From Streptosporangium canum (lineage in GTDB: Bacteria > Actinomycetota > Actinomycetes > Streptosporangiales > Streptosporangiaceae), in NCBI RefSeq assembly GCF_900113865.1, contig NZ_FOQY01000020.1, positions 79,664-143,663 of the forward strand: 64,000 nucleotides of DNA. Reading direction: 5' to 3'. Made by a program: the position numbers and the translations under genes. Shown piece by piece: positions 8,246 through 17,928 of the stretch. The notes beneath the pieces are model-generated. The model saw only the letters and a list, made by a program, of their open reading frames with translations, did no database searches and was not told where the DNA came from. Position 1 is the first letter of the stretch. The number at the start of each line of letters is the position of its first letter.

Positions 8246-9238
8246 ATGTCAGTGTCGGTGGTTATTCCGTGTTATCGCTCGGCGGGGACCCTCCCCCCGC
8301 TGGTGGCCAGGCTCATCCCGGTCCTACGGGACCTCTCCGTACCGCACGAGGTGATCCTCGTCGTCGACGGGAGCCCCGATGACACCTGGGAGGTGGCCTC
8401 CGGCCTGGCCCGCGAGTTCGAGGCCGTCCGCGCGATCCGCCTGTCCCGCAACTACGGCCAGCACAACGCGCTGGTCGCCGGCATCAGGGACGCCAGGCTC
8501 GACGTGGTCGTCACGATGGACGACGACCTGCAGCACCCGCCCGAGCAGATCCCGCTGCTGCTGGCCACCCTGGAGGGTGACCGCCTCGACCTGGTGTACG
8601 GCATCGCGCACGACGAGGAGCACGGGGCCATCCGCAGCCTCGCCTCGCGATCGGTGAAGGCATGCATGGCCGGCGCCCTGGGAGTCCGCGGCGCCCGGAC
8701 GCTCAGTGCCTTCCGCGCCTTCCGGACCCGCCTGCGGGACGGCTTCGAGGGGCTGTCCGGGCCGCACTTCTCCGTCGACGTGGCCCTTTCCTGGGCCACC
8801 ACGCAAGTGGGTTCGGTCCGTGTGCACATGAACCAACGCCGCCACGGACGGTCCAACTACACCCCGCGCCTGCTGGTCCGGCACACGGCCAACATGTTCC
8901 TCGGCTACAGCACGGCCCCCCTCAGGGCGGCGAGTTACCTGGGTTTCCTCGCCGGGGTCTTCGGGCTGCTGCTGGGCGCGTCCGTCCTGTGGCGGTTCAC
9001 CACGGGCGACACCACGGTGGCCGGCTTCACCACGATCGCCTCGATGGTGGCGCTCTTCTCGTCCGCGCAGCTGATCGCCGTCGGGGTGCTCGGGGAGTAC
9101 ATCGGCCGCATTCACGGCAGCGGGATGGGGCGGCCGGCCTACGTGGTCAGGGAGCGCGCCGGATCGTCCGGCGCCCCCGGTGCCGCCCGTACGGCGACCA
9201 CCACCGTGCGCGCCGGCTCCGGACCGGATGACCGGTGA
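8246..9238 (+). CDS. GtrB/DPM1-like family 2 glycosyltransferase
   Basis: A 330-residue membrane-anchored GT2 enzyme that loads a sugar onto polyprenyl phosphate. MSVSVVIPCYRS begins the GT-A fold, TMDDDLQHPPEQI near residue 90 contains the metal-binding acidic motif, and two hydrophobic segments (about 232-255 and 265-290) anchor the C-terminus, as in GtrB and ArnC. It is divergent from the GtrA gene and convergent with the following membrane-protein gene across a short hairpin. The last 30 residues, rich in Ala, Gly and Arg, look disordered. Confidence 0.87.
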   Translation: MSVSVVIPCYRSAGTLPPLVARLIPVLRDLSVPHEVILVVDGSPDDTWEVASGLAREFEAVRAIRLSRNYGQHNALVAGIRDARLDVVVTMDDDLQHPPEQIPLLLATLEGDRLDLVYGIAHDEEHGAIRSLASRSVKACMAGALGVRGARTLSAFRAFRTRLRDGFEGLSGPHFSVDVALSWATTQVGSVRVHMNQRRHGRSNYTPRLLVRHTANMFLGYSTAPLRAASYLGFLAGVFGLLLGASVLWRFTTGDTTVAGFTTIASMVALFSSAQLIAVGVLGEYIGRIHGSGMGRPAYVVRERAGSSGAPGAARTATTTVRAGSGPDDR

Positions 9239-9239
9239 G

Positions 9240-9265
9240 CCGGCCGGCGGCAGGTAGCCGGCCGG
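9240..9265. terminator. Hairpin between convergent genes
   Basis: Two CCGGCCGG arms (9240-9247 and 9258-9265) flank a 10-base loop. The hairpin fills the 27-base gap between the GT2 gene and the leftward membrane-protein gene. Confidence 0.5.
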
Positions 9266-11641
9266 TCACGCCACGTCCTCCGGCAGCTCGTAGACGGCGT
9301 AGTCGCCGGCGCGGAACCGCAGGCCCGCGAACTCCCCGATCCGGGAGGCCGGGCTGACATACCGCTCGTCGGCGAACAGCCAGCGCACGCCGTAGCGCGC
9401 GCGCAGCAGCCGGACAGCGGCCGCCGAGGACGCCTCGAAGACCTCGTCGTTCGCCCGGATCCGCTCCTCATCCCAGAACGGGAGGGTCTCCGCCTGCTCG
9501 CCGGGGTGCCAGCGGCTCATGTTGGTGGCGGTGTAGGCCCATCCCTCGACCAGCACGCGCCGCTCCGTCAGGGCCGCCGCCCAGAATCCGCGGCTGTCGC
9601 ATGGACTGTCGGTTCCCCCCAGGCAGCGGACGTTCGTGGCGACCAGGTCGTCGGCGTCCGAGTGGTCGCGCAGCCACCGCCCGGCGGCCAGCGCGCCGTC
9701 GGAGACCACCGGGGCCGCCGCGGCGGGTTCCACCTCGGTGGCGCCGCCCGCCGGGGCATGAAGGGCGGCCGACAGCATGCGCGTGCACCAGGCGGCGGGG
9801 AAGCCGGCCGCCGCGACCATGGAGATCGCCAGGGCGCCGACGACGACGCGCCGCCGGTGGACGGCGGCGAGCACGCCCGCCGCCAGGAGCACGGAGACCG
9901 CCAGGACGATGTAGGGCCGGTACAGGACGGCGTCGGACTGGCCCGCTCCCAGCGGGACCTCGACACCGCAGAGCTCGCGGATCAGGCAGGCGACCGCCAC
10001 CCCGGCGGCGCTCGCGTACGCGAGCGCGCGCGGCGGCAGCTGGGCCCGCCGTACGGCGACGGCGAGCCCGTAGGCCGCGACGATCACCAGGTAGGGGTAG
10101 GACGCGTCGAAGAAGTAGATCTGGCCCATGTGCGGATGCCCGAGGAAGAGGACCGCGCCGACGCCCACCGTGCCCATGCCGAGCATCAGGACCACCGCGG
10201 GCCGCATCAGCAGCCGGGGCCGGCTGAGCAGCCCGATGATCCCGCACCACTCTATGGCCCAGCTCAGCACGTAGAGCAGCGCGATGCCCAGCACCGAGAC
10301 GAGCGACGGCTCGACGCGCTCCCCCAGTCCGGTCAGTCCTCCCCAGATTTTCCGGAAAAGAGAGAAGTCATCGATGACCATCCCCTGGTTCGCCTGCCGG
10401 AACAGCACGGTCTGCGCGCAGAGGAAGCAGGCCGCGGTGAGTCCCAGCGCGGCGAGCGCGGACCAGGGCGGCCGGCGGTGCCTGGCCAGCTCGACCGCGA
10501 CGACCGTCCCCAGCCCGGCGAGCAGCAGGGGCAGGTAGGTGGCCTTGGCACCCGTCACCGCCACGAGGAAGATCCCCAGCAGGAGCCACCGTCCGGCGGG
10601 CGACCGGCGGCGCTCAAGCAGGTCGATCAGGAGCAGGACGGCCGGCGCGGCCAGGAGAGTCCCGAAGGTCTGGGTGGGGCTCAGCCACGAGATGGCGGCC
10701 CGCCAGGTGAAGATCCCGACGTTGATGCCCTGGTAGAGATTGGGGGCGGCGATGAAGACGGTCCCCAGGAGGGCCAGCAGGGCCACCACCCAGGAACCCG
10801 CCACCCGCCGGGCGATCGTCGCGAGAATGACGGCCAGGGCCGCCAGCATGGGGAGCATGCCCAGCCGGAACAGCAGCACGAGCGGCTCCACGCCGGTGAC
10901 CCAGCTCGCCGCGGCCAGGTGGGCGTAGACGAACCAGTGGTAGAGCAGCGGCTCGCCGGCCACCATCGGTACGGTGGGCGGCATGTGGTGCTTCAGCTCG
11001 CCGATCAGCGCCAGGTGGAACGGCATGTCGACGTAGGAGGTGCCGAGGGCCGGCCAGGTGAGCAGGTTCTTCCGGAAGAAGTTGACAGCACTCCAGGCGA
11101 TCAGGTAGCCGACGATCAGGGCCAGGGACCACGACCACCACCGGGGCGCGGCGGGCCGGGCCCCGCCTTGCCAGTGCCTGCGCAGCCGGGGAACCGCGGC
11201 GAAGACCGCATACGTGGCCACCGGCCAGACCAGCACCAGCAGCGGCAGCCCCGCCGCCCGCGCGGCGATGTAGGTCAGCACCTCCAGCGCGTACCCCAGC
11301 GCCAGCCCCAGCGCCAGCTCCTCGGCCAGGGTCCGCCTGCGGCGATACAGCACACGGACCAGCAACACACCCGGAAACGCCAGCCCCACCGCCACATAGA
11401 TCCCGAAGAAGGCCATGTCCGACGGCGAGACACCGTAGAAACCCAGCACCGCCACGGCGAAGACCGCCACCGAGACCGCCGGCAGCCACCGCCACATCAG
11501 CAGGCGGCCCAGCCCCCGGCGCCACCCCGGACGCCCTCCCCCACCCGGGAGACCACCGGCCCGCGCCTGCCTCCCCCTCTCAGGGGGACCCTCCTGGAGG
11601 GAACCCGGCGAAGAACCTTGAAACTGCGGAGTCCTGGCCAT
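9266..11641 (-). CDS. Large multi-pass membrane protein, possible GT-C glycosyltransferase
   Basis: About 791 residues from the ATG at 11641; an ATG at 11497 would remove a low-complexity Gly/Arg/Pro-rich lead of 48 residues and begin directly before the first membrane segment. More than a dozen hydrophobic segments are followed by a soluble C-terminal portion of roughly 150 residues containing WLRDHSDADDLVATN and RYGVRWLFAD. The first outer loop has YVDMPFHLALI, which resembles the acidic motif of polyprenyl-phosphate-sugar-dependent GT-C transferases, and LLYHWFVY. I do not recognise a named family. Its place beside the Wzy-like gene suggests a role in surface-glycan assembly; this is inference. 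Confidence 0.7.
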   Translation of the reverse strand: MARTPQFQGSSPGSLQEGPPERGRQARAGGLPGGGGRPGWRRGLGRLLMWRWLPAVSVAVFAVAVLGFYGVSPSDMAFFGIYVAVGLAFPGVLLVRVLYRRRRTLAEELALGLALGYALEVLTYIAARAAGLPLLVLVWPVATYAVFAAVPRLRRHWQGGARPAAPRWWSWSLALIVGYLIAWSAVNFFRKNLLTWPALGTSYVDMPFHLALIGELKHHMPPTVPMVAGEPLLYHWFVYAHLAAASWVTGVEPLVLLFRLGMLPMLAALAVILATIARRVAGSWVVALLALLGTVFIAAPNLYQGINVGIFTWRAAISWLSPTQTFGTLLAAPAVLLLIDLLERRRSPAGRWLLLGIFLVAVTGAKATYLPLLLAGLGTVVAVELARHRRPPWSALAALGLTAACFLCAQTVLFRQANQGMVIDDFSLFRKIWGGLTGLGERVEPSLVSVLGIALLYVLSWAIEWCGIIGLLSRPRLLMRPAVVLMLGMGTVGVGAVLFLGHPHMGQIYFFDASYPYLVIVAAYGLAVAVRRAQLPPRALAYASAAGVAVACLIRELCGVEVPLGAGQSDAVLYRPYIVLAVSVLLAAGVLAAVHRRRVVVGALAISMVAAAGFPAAWCTRMLSAALHAPAGGATEVEPAAAAPVVSDGALAAGRWLRDHSDADDLVATNVRCLGGTDSPCDSRGFWAAALTERRVLVEGWAYTATNMSRWHPGEQAETLPFWDEERIRANDEVFEASSAAAVRLLRARYGVRWLFADERYVSPASRIGEFAGLRFRAGDYAVYELPEDVA

Positions 11642-11669
11642 ATGCGCAAGTCTGCCGACACAACGATCT

Positions 11670-13013
11670 TCAGCCCGGCCGGACACCCGCGTTTTCCGAT
11701 GTCCTTGCCGACCCTTCAGAAAGATCATGGGAGGGCCGTGCCCGGTCGTGCGGGAGCGCCGGCACCGGGACGCCGGTCGGGTCGGCGGGCCCCGCCGCGC
11801 GCAGCCGCGCGTGGCAGAGCGCGGCCGCGACCACCAGTCCGAGGATGCCCCAGCCGGGCCCCGGGAAAGCACCGGTGGTGTTGAACCACACCGCGACGCT
11901 GACGAGGATGGCGCGGGTGAGCGGATCGGCCGCGCGCATGATGAACCACAGCAACAGGACGAACAGTGCGATCCCCACGACGCCGAGGTAGGCCGTGATG
12001 TCCAGATAGACGTCGTGGAGGCCCTCGTAGGGTGTGAAGGCGAAGGCGCCCCGGTCGACGGTGCCCCACCCCGAGCCCACCAGCGGGTCGATCTTGGCGA
12101 ACAGCTGCCCGAAGACCCCCGCCTGGGCCGCGTGGATGCTCATGGTGGTCGCCAGGTCCGGACGGACGACCGGGACAAACGTGACGGCGAGTATGCCGGC
12201 CAGGACGATCACGAGCGGGTTCACCCGCCTCATGCGCGTTCTCGCAAGCCAGCCGGACCGCGACACCCGGGTGAGCATGACAAGTCCGGCGATCAGGGCG
12301 ACCGTCGCGGCGATCCCCTTGCTGCCGACGAGCCCTGCCAGCCCGGCCCCGATCAGGAGCAGCTTGACGGGCCTGTTCCGCTCCACGGCTCCGAGCATCA
12401 CCACGACGGCCGAGACGAGCCCGATCTCGTTGGGGCCGCCGGGGAGCCCCGCCCACCGGCCGCCGAAGTCGCTGACCAGGGGGACCGTCGCGATCATCAG
12501 CACGCAGATCCAGCGCGCGTCCCGCCAGAGGTCCGCGCCGGGCCGCAGGTACAGGCCCACCGCGACCCCCGCGATCAGCGGCTCGACTACGCGGAGGAAG
12601 GCCACCGCTCCGGAGAACTCGCTCCGCGCCACGCCGAAGACGACGAGGACGGCGAGGACGGGGACGATGGGGATGAGCACGTGCCGCGTACCGGCCTTCG
12701 CCCGGATGAGGGCCGCCGCAGCGGTGAGGAGTAGGACGGCGTCTCCGGCGTTGACGTCCGCGCCTCCCACGGAGGTCAGCCTGGGCCACACCGCGGTCAC
12801 GGTCAGGACGCAGAAGGCCATGACCCACACGATGAGCCGGGCCGGTGCGGCGAAGACGAACAGCGGGACGCCGACGAACAGCGCAGCCCAGGCGAGGACC
12901 TCCGTCTGGTCCCGCGCGACCATGGCGCCGAGCACGGCGGCCGATCCGGATGTCGCCGCGGCGAAGCAGAGGTTCCGCCAGCTCGTCGGGACCGTCCATC
13001 GGTGCGCGGTCAC
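11670..13013 (-). CDS. O-antigen ligase/polymerase-type membrane protein (Wzy-like)
   Basis: A 447-residue protein with about 11 hydrophobic segments and a long loop before the final segments containing GSGWGTVDRG and EGLHDVYLDITAYLG, the loop-plus-His pattern seen in the Wzy_C/WaaL family. Such proteins join repeat units in the Wzx/Wzy pathway or ligate glycans on the outer face of the membrane. The last 35 residues are polar and probably cytoplasmic. It lies 28 bases upstream of the large membrane protein, in the same direction, so the two are likely co-transcribed. A Wzx-type flippase at 17,925 and a Wzz-like protein at 24,931 complete the set. Confidence 0.78.
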   Translation of the reverse strand: MTAHRWTVPTSWRNLCFAAATSGSAAVLGAMVARDQTEVLAWAALFVGVPLFVFAAPARLIVWVMAFCVLTVTAVWPRLTSVGGADVNAGDAVLLLTAAAALIRAKAGTRHVLIPIVPVLAVLVVFGVARSEFSGAVAFLRVVEPLIAGVAVGLYLRPGADLWRDARWICVLMIATVPLVSDFGGRWAGLPGGPNEIGLVSAVVVMLGAVERNRPVKLLLIGAGLAGLVGSKGIAATVALIAGLVMLTRVSRSGWLARTRMRRVNPLVIVLAGILAVTFVPVVRPDLATTMSIHAAQAGVFGQLFAKIDPLVGSGWGTVDRGAFAFTPYEGLHDVYLDITAYLGVVGIALFVLLLWFIMRAADPLTRAILVSVAVWFNTTGAFPGPGWGILGLVVAAALCHARLRAAGPADPTGVPVPALPHDRARPSHDLSEGSARTSENAGVRPG

Positions 13014-13438
13014 CGCCGCACCACCGGCCCGCGGATCACCGCGACCGCCTCGGCGGCCGTCAGCCGCGCCGAGATCACCTGGACCGGCCGTGAACGGCTC
13101 CCATCGAGCGCTGTCACGAGTCCCCCCTCCTCGGCTCCTGCTGCTTGATCAGCACTTCAGCGACTGTACATAGAGCAATGGCCATGTACTCTCTGTTTCC
13201 TTCGCGTGTCGCTACGGAAGAGACACTCAGGGCACGCCGGACAGGGGCATCACATACATGAATCCGGAATAATCGCCTTGAGCAATGGACCGGATATATG
13301 CCTCGACATCACCTATCACCTGACACCGGCCCATGCCGCCGGACCAGGCTCGCGCCGGCCGGATCAATGTCAGCGTAATGATCGCGCAATATCCCTGACA
13401 GCCGGAGTGCCGCGCCACTATGAGCATTTCTGATTGCG
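13014..13438. promoter_or_regulatory. Divergent promoter region, less GC-rich than its surroundings
   Basis: This 425-base gap separates the leftward Wzy-like gene from the rightward glycosyltransferase operon. Bases 13,140-13,440 are visibly richer in A/T than flanking genes. An inverted repeat GTACAT (13,166-13,171) ... ATGTAC (13,184-13,189) is present. No convincing ORF was found here; it probably carries promoters for both halves of the polysaccharide locus. Confidence 0.5.
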
Positions 13439-14602
13439 ATGATGACGTCCGTGATCACGACAGATGCCGTGCACTCCCGCACTCGGCCGAAAATCGTCTA
13501 CGCCATTCCCCACCTCTCGGCGGACGCGACGGAGCACTTCGCGCACCTTCCCGCCTTTCTTGAGGTTCTCGGGGAACGGACCGACCTGGTCGCGCTGGTC
13601 GAGCGGGGCACGCCTCCCGGGAAACTGCCGGGCGTGCGCATGGTCGTCTCCGCGGTGGGCCGCACCCGGCTCACCCGGCTGCTCAACTGCGTCCGCGCGA
13701 TACGCGCGTGCCACCGGGCCGGCTACCGGACCTACTTCCTCCGCTACTCGCGCCTGCTGCTCATCGTGCTCGTGCTGACCTACCCGCTCTTCCGGCCCCG
13801 CATATTCCTCTGGCGGAGCGGCACGGCCGACCTGATCGAGCCGGGGCACAGCAAGACCGTCCGGCAACGGCTGGACGACGGGCTCAACTACGTCCTCGCG
13901 CGGTGTGTCCACGCCTTCGTCACGGGCCCGGAGACGATGGTCCCGATCATGCGCGGGCGGTGGCGGCTGCCCCCCGGCAGGATGCGCCTGCTGTACAACG
14001 ACATCGACAGTGATCGCTTCACTCCCCCGGACCCCGTGCGGCGCTCCGAGGTCCGCCGCCGGCACGGGTGGAATGACGGTGACTTCGTCATCCTCTTCGT
14101 CCACCGGCTCTCCTTCCGGCGCGGGACACGGCTGCTGGCCCGGTTCCTCGACTCCGTCGACGCCGCGCTGCCGTGCCGGGTACGGCTGGTCGTGGTGGGA
14201 GACGGCCCCGACCGCCACTACCTCGACCGGATGGCCGCCGGACGCCCGAACATGCACGTCCTCGGCGCCGTCCCCAACGTCGACCTGCCCGATCTGTACG
14301 GCGCCGCGGACTGCTTCCTCATGCCGAGCTACGAGGAGGGCTTCCCCCGCGTGCTGCTGGAGGCGATGAGCTCGGCGCTGCCGATCGTGACGACCAGAGC
14401 GGGTGGCTCGGTGGACGTGGTGGGCCGGGACTACCCCTTCGTCTGTGCCGTCGGAGACCTCTCCGGCCTGGTCGCGGGGGTGGTCGAGCTCGCCGGCCTG
14501 CCCCGGGCCGAGCGCGACGCCCTCGGCGACCGGCTCCGGGACAGAGCCCGGGACAGGTTCTCCCCGCAGCGAGTCGCCCGGATGCTGGAGGACCTCCTGT
14601 GA
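13439..14602 (+). CDS. Family 4-type glycosyltransferase (first of the operon)
   Basis: A 387-residue GT-B transferase. The C-terminal half has VRLVVVGDGPDRHYL, then PSYEEGFPRVLLEAMSSALPIVTT, the EX7E-containing donor-sugar site of GT4 enzymes, around residues 295-325. The N-terminal half (HFAHLPAFLEVL) is the acceptor domain. Translation may begin at the ATG at 13,439 or at the following ATG. It heads a rightward run whose members overlap by 4 bases, ending with the flippase. The sugar and acceptor cannot be read from the sequence. Confidence 0.85.
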   Translation: MMTSVITTDAVHSRTRPKIVYAIPHLSADATEHFAHLPAFLEVLGERTDLVALVERGTPPGKLPGVRMVVSAVGRTRLTRLLNCVRAIRACHRAGYRTYFLRYSRLLLIVLVLTYPLFRPRIFLWRSGTADLIEPGHSKTVRQRLDDGLNYVLARCVHAFVTGPETMVPIMRGRWRLPPGRMRLLYNDIDSDRFTPPDPVRRSEVRRRHGWNDGDFVILFVHRLSFRRGTRLLARFLDSVDAALPCRVRLVVVGDGPDRHYLDRMAAGRPNMHVLGAVPNVDLPDLYGAADCFLMPSYEEGFPRVLLEAMSSALPIVTTRAGGSVDVVGRDYPFVCAVGDLSGLVAGVVELAGLPRAERDALGDRLRDRARDRFSPQRVARMLEDLL

Positions 14603-15729
14603 AACCCGTCTCCGTCACCCTGGTCGGATCCAGCCCCTGGGGCCATGACCTGCACGCCGACGACATCAACCTCCGCCCGGCGCTGGCGCTGGCCGAGCGT
14701 CTCGGCGCCCCGTACAACGTGATCGTCCCCGCCGGGGCGGCCGCTCCCGGCTTCGTCGACCTCGATCCCGTACGCCTGTACCGCGTCCCGGACGGCTCGC
14801 GGCCGGCCTTCCTCCGGGAAGCGCGCCATATGATCGACCACGGCCTGCGCGCCCGCGGTGACGTCCTGATGTCGAGTGACCCGCTCGCCGCCGTCGCGGC
14901 GGAGCTGTCGCGCACCAGGCGGACCACCCCGCACATCGTGCAGATCCAGGGAGATGTGCTGGATCCGGGGCACGAGTACGGCGGGCCGCTCAAACGCGCG
15001 GCGCTCGCCGTGGTCTCGCGGACGGCCGTGCGCCGCGCCTCCGCCGTACGCGTGGTCCGTCAGGGCCTGCGGGAGCGGGCGCAGCGGCTGACGCGGCGCC
15101 CGGTCGTCCACGTGGCCAGCCGCGTGGACACCCGGATGTTCGCCCCCGCCCCGGCACCCTGCCTGAAGCCGGTCCACACCGTCATGGTCGGCAGCCTGCT
15201 CCCCCTCAAGAACCACGTGACCGTGCTGCGGGCCTGGCCCCACGTCCTGGAGGCCGTTCCCGACGCGCGGCTGGTCGTCCTCGGTGAGGGACCGGCCCGC
15301 TCCCGGCTGCTCGGACTGATACGCGCCCTCGGCGTCGAGCGCCATGTCGAGCTCCGCGGCACCGTACCGCAGGCAGAGGTCGTCTCGGTGCTCCAGCGCG
15401 CGCGGGTCTTCGCCCACCCTTCCTGGTCGGAAGGCCAGCCCCGGGCGGTGCTGGAGGCGATGGCCTGCGGCCTGCCGGTGCTCTGCTCCGACATACCGGC
15501 GCACCGGGAGATCGTCCGCCCCGAGGCCGGCCGGCTGCTGGCTCCGGCGCAGGCCCGTGACTGGGCGGAGGCGGTCACCACGCTGCTGACGGACACCGAG
15601 CGCGCCCGGCAGCTGGGGAACGGCGCGCGCCGCTATGTCAGCGAGCATCACGACTTCGAGCTCATGATCGACCGCTTCGCCGACTTCATCCAGGGCGTCG
15701 CCGCCGAAGATTCCCGCAGGAGGAGATGA
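14599..15729 (+). CDS. Family 4-type glycosyltransferase
   Basis: A 376-residue GT-B enzyme starting at a GTG that overlaps the previous stop (GTGA). The donor-site block HPSWSEGQPRAVLEAMACGLPVLCSD lies near residues 273-298, and MVGSLLPLKNH with VVLGEGP precede it, all standard GT4 features. The N-terminal domain contains a polar GHDLHADDINLRP stretch of the acceptor side. An ATG-started gene follows one base after its stop, so the operon is tightly packed. Donor and acceptor are unknown. Confidence 0.87.
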   Translation: MKPVSVTLVGSSPWGHDLHADDINLRPALALAERLGAPYNVIVPAGAAAPGFVDLDPVRLYRVPDGSRPAFLREARHMIDHGLRARGDVLMSSDPLAAVAAELSRTRRTTPHIVQIQGDVLDPGHEYGGPLKRAALAVVSRTAVRRASAVRVVRQGLRERAQRLTRRPVVHVASRVDTRMFAPAPAPCLKPVHTVMVGSLLPLKNHVTVLRAWPHVLEAVPDARLVVLGEGPARSRLLGLIRALGVERHVELRGTVPQAEVVSVLQRARVFAHPSWSEGQPRAVLEAMACGLPVLCSDIPAHREIVRPEAGRLLAPAQARDWAEAVTTLLTDTERARQLGNGARRYVSEHHDFELMIDRFADFIQGVAAEDSRRRR

Positions 15730-15730
15730 C

Positions 15731-16846
15731 ATGAGGATCCTCCGTGTCGGATACCGGCTACCGCCCGAGCCCGGCGGCAAGGAACGCCACATCGAGCGCC
15801 TGACGCGGGAGCAGGTCCGCAGCGGACACCAGGTGGTCGTGGCCCACCGGCGGGGCGAGATGCCGCCGGGGGCCGAACGGCTCCCGCTGACCCCGTGCCT
15901 GCTCGGCCGGCTGGCCTCCGGGAGGTCCGACATGGTGGCCTTCGCCGCCGAGTGCGCGCGTGCGCTCCGGCGCGCGCGGCCGGTCGACCTCGTCCACCTG
16001 CACGGCGACCACCGCGAGGCGCTCGCCCTCGGGGCCGCCGTACGACGGCTCGGGATCCCCTTCGTGGTCACCGTCCACGGCGCCCTCACCGCGCGCCACC
16101 GGCGGGTCATGCCCTGGGCCTTCCGCCACGTCGACGGGTTCATCGCCCTGGGCGCCCGCCCGAGGGACGACCTGCTCGCCGCCGGGATACCGGCCCCGCG
16201 GATCCGCACGATGTCCAGCGGCCTGGACCTCTCCCACCTGGAGGAGTTCCGGGGACGGCACCCCGTCGAACCGGGGCTGGTCGTGAGCGTCGGCTCCCTG
16301 GTGAAGGTGAAGAACCACGCGCTCCTGATCGAGGCGTTCCACGCGCTGCGCGCGGTCCTGCCGGACGCCCGCCTCGTCATCGCGGGAGACGGGGCCGAAC
16401 ACGTCCGGCTCCGGTGGCTCGCGGGGACCGGCTCCGGGGTCGAGTTCGCCGGGCCTCTCTCCGCCGACCAGACCTACTCGCTGGTGAGCCGCGCCCAGGC
16501 TTTCGTGCTGGCCTCTCACCGGCTGCCTACCGTCGGGGAGGGGATACCCACCGCGGCCCTGGAGGCACTGGCCCTGGGCACCCCTGTCATCGTGTCGTCC
16601 GACGCCTCGCTGGGACCGGTCGTCGCCGACGACGCCTATCTCACCTTCCCCAGCGGATCCGCGCCGGAACTGGTGACGCTTCTACGCTCGGTCCTCCATG
16701 ACGAGAGACTCCGGCTTCAGATGATCGAACGCGGCAGGCGGGCGGCGGCGGCACTCGACTGGCCGTTGGTGGTGGCGCGCGTCGAAGAATGGTACGGGGA
16801 GCTCATGAACGGTCGGAGACCACGACGTGCCGAGGCGGCGTCGTGA
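15731..16846 (+). CDS. Family 4-type glycosyltransferase
   Basis: A 371-residue GT-B enzyme. The N-terminal EPGGKERHIERL is the glycine-rich loop and early helix of the acceptor domain. VSVGSLVKVKNHALLIEAF and AGDGAEHVRL lie in the donor domain, and GEGIPTAALEALALGTPVIVS near residues 268-290 is the EX7E region. A RBS-like AGGAGATG lies directly before the start. Its stop overlaps the next gene's GTG. It is one of five consecutive-operon transferase or flippase genes that probably build one repeat unit. Confidence 0.87.
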   Translation: MRILRVGYRLPPEPGGKERHIERLTREQVRSGHQVVVAHRRGEMPPGAERLPLTPCLLGRLASGRSDMVAFAAECARALRRARPVDLVHLHGDHREALALGAAVRRLGIPFVVTVHGALTARHRRVMPWAFRHVDGFIALGARPRDDLLAAGIPAPRIRTMSSGLDLSHLEEFRGRHPVEPGLVVSVGSLVKVKNHALLIEAFHALRAVLPDARLVIAGDGAEHVRLRWLAGTGSGVEFAGPLSADQTYSLVSRAQAFVLASHRLPTVGEGIPTAALEALALGTPVIVSSDASLGPVVADDAYLTFPSGSAPELVTLLRSVLHDERLRLQMIERGRRAAAALDWPLVVARVEEWYGELMNGRRPRRAEAAS

Positions 16847-17928
16847 AGGGCCCGCACATCTGCGAAGTGATCAAAACCCTGGACGTGGGCGGCGCCGAGG
16901 TCCTGCTCGTCGAACGGCTGCTCGCCACGGCGCCGACGGGCAAGCGCTACACCGTCGTGTGCCAGCGGGCGTCCACCCACGAACTGGCGGAGCGACTGCG
17001 GTCGGCCGGCGTGAACGTGATCGACCTCGGAAAGGACCCACGCCCCTCCCGGCTCGTCCCGGTGATCAGGCGGCTGGCGCCCGACGTGCTCAACCTCCAC
17101 TCCCCCCTTCCGGCGGCGCTGCTGCGGACCGCGTCCCGGTTCTGGAGACCCCGGCCCGTCCTGATCTCAACCGTGCACAACGTGCGTTACGGCACACCGA
17201 CGATGCTGCTCGACCGGGCGACGGGGTGGCTGGACACCCGGACCGTCGCCGTCTCCCCCCAGGTCGCCCGCGCCTTCACGAGCTGGGGCGCTCGCACCCT
17301 GCACACCCGGATCCACGGGGTCAGCGTCGCGAGGCAGCGCCGCTGGGCCACCGAGGCGGCGCGGATCAGGCAGGAATGGGGTGTTCCCGAGCACGCCTTC
17401 CTCATCGCGCACGTCGCCAACTTCCGCCCGGAGAAGAATCACGGCCTGCTCGTCGCGGCCGCGGCCAAGGTGATCGCCAGGGACCCGCGTGCCCTGTTCC
17501 TGCTGTCCGGGTCGGGCCCGCTGCACGGCCAGGTGGCCAAGCGCGTCGCCGACCTGGGGCTGGACGGCCTGCGTTTCCTCGGGCACGTGCCGGACGCCGG
17601 GCGTCTGATCGCCGCCTCCGACCTTCTCGTGCTCAGCTCCTTCCACGAAGGACTGCCGGTCGTCGTCATGGAGGCCCTCGCCGCGGGCGTGCCGGTCGTG
17701 TCCACCGACGTCGGCGGGGTGTCCGATCTGGTCACCACCGGCCGGAACGGCCTTCTCACCGTGCCCGGGGACGCCGACGCCCTCGCCGAGGGCATCCTGC
17801 GGGCGATGCGCCCCGAGACCCACGCCTCCCTCCGGCGAGGAGCGGCCGGCAGCGCCGACCTCGTCGACGTCAAGCGGACCGCGGAGTGGTTCGACAGGCT
17901 GTACGACGAAGTCTGTCCCCGGTCATGA
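16843..17928 (+). CDS. Family 4-type glycosyltransferase
   Basis: A 361-residue GT-B enzyme. The GTG at 16,843 is preferred over the ATG at 16,789 because it overlaps the previous stop and places KTLDVGGAEVLLVERL, the acceptor-domain glycine loop, at the N-terminus. ANFRPEKNHGLLVAAA, LSGSGPLHGQV and FHEGLPVVVMEALAAGVPVVSTD (donor site with the EX7E pair) are clear. Several of these features resemble transferases of exopolysaccharide pathways, but the linkage made is unknown. Confidence 0.88.
   Translation: MKGPHICEVIKTLDVGGAEVLLVERLLATAPTGKRYTVVCQRASTHELAERLRSAGVNVIDLGKDPRPSRLVPVIRRLAPDVLNLHSPLPAALLRTASRFWRPRPVLISTVHNVRYGTPTMLLDRATGWLDTRTVAVSPQVARAFTSWGARTLHTRIHGVSVARQRRWATEAARIRQEWGVPEHAFLIAHVANFRPEKNHGLLVAAAAKVIARDPRALFLLSGSGPLHGQVAKRVADLGLDGLRFLGHVPDAGRLIAASDLLVLSSFHEGLPVVVMEALAAGVPVVSTDVGGVSDLVTTGRNGLLTVPGDADALAEGILRAMRPETHASLRRGAAGSADLVDVKRTAEWFDRLYDEVCPRS

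Noticed and set aside
16827..17928. Long overlapping frame merging glycosyltransferase and flippase codons into one 804-residue protein
   Set aside because: The upstream part is an Arg/Pro-rich shadow of the GT4 gene in another frame. The flippase begins cleanly at the ATG at 17,925, which overlaps the preceding stop.
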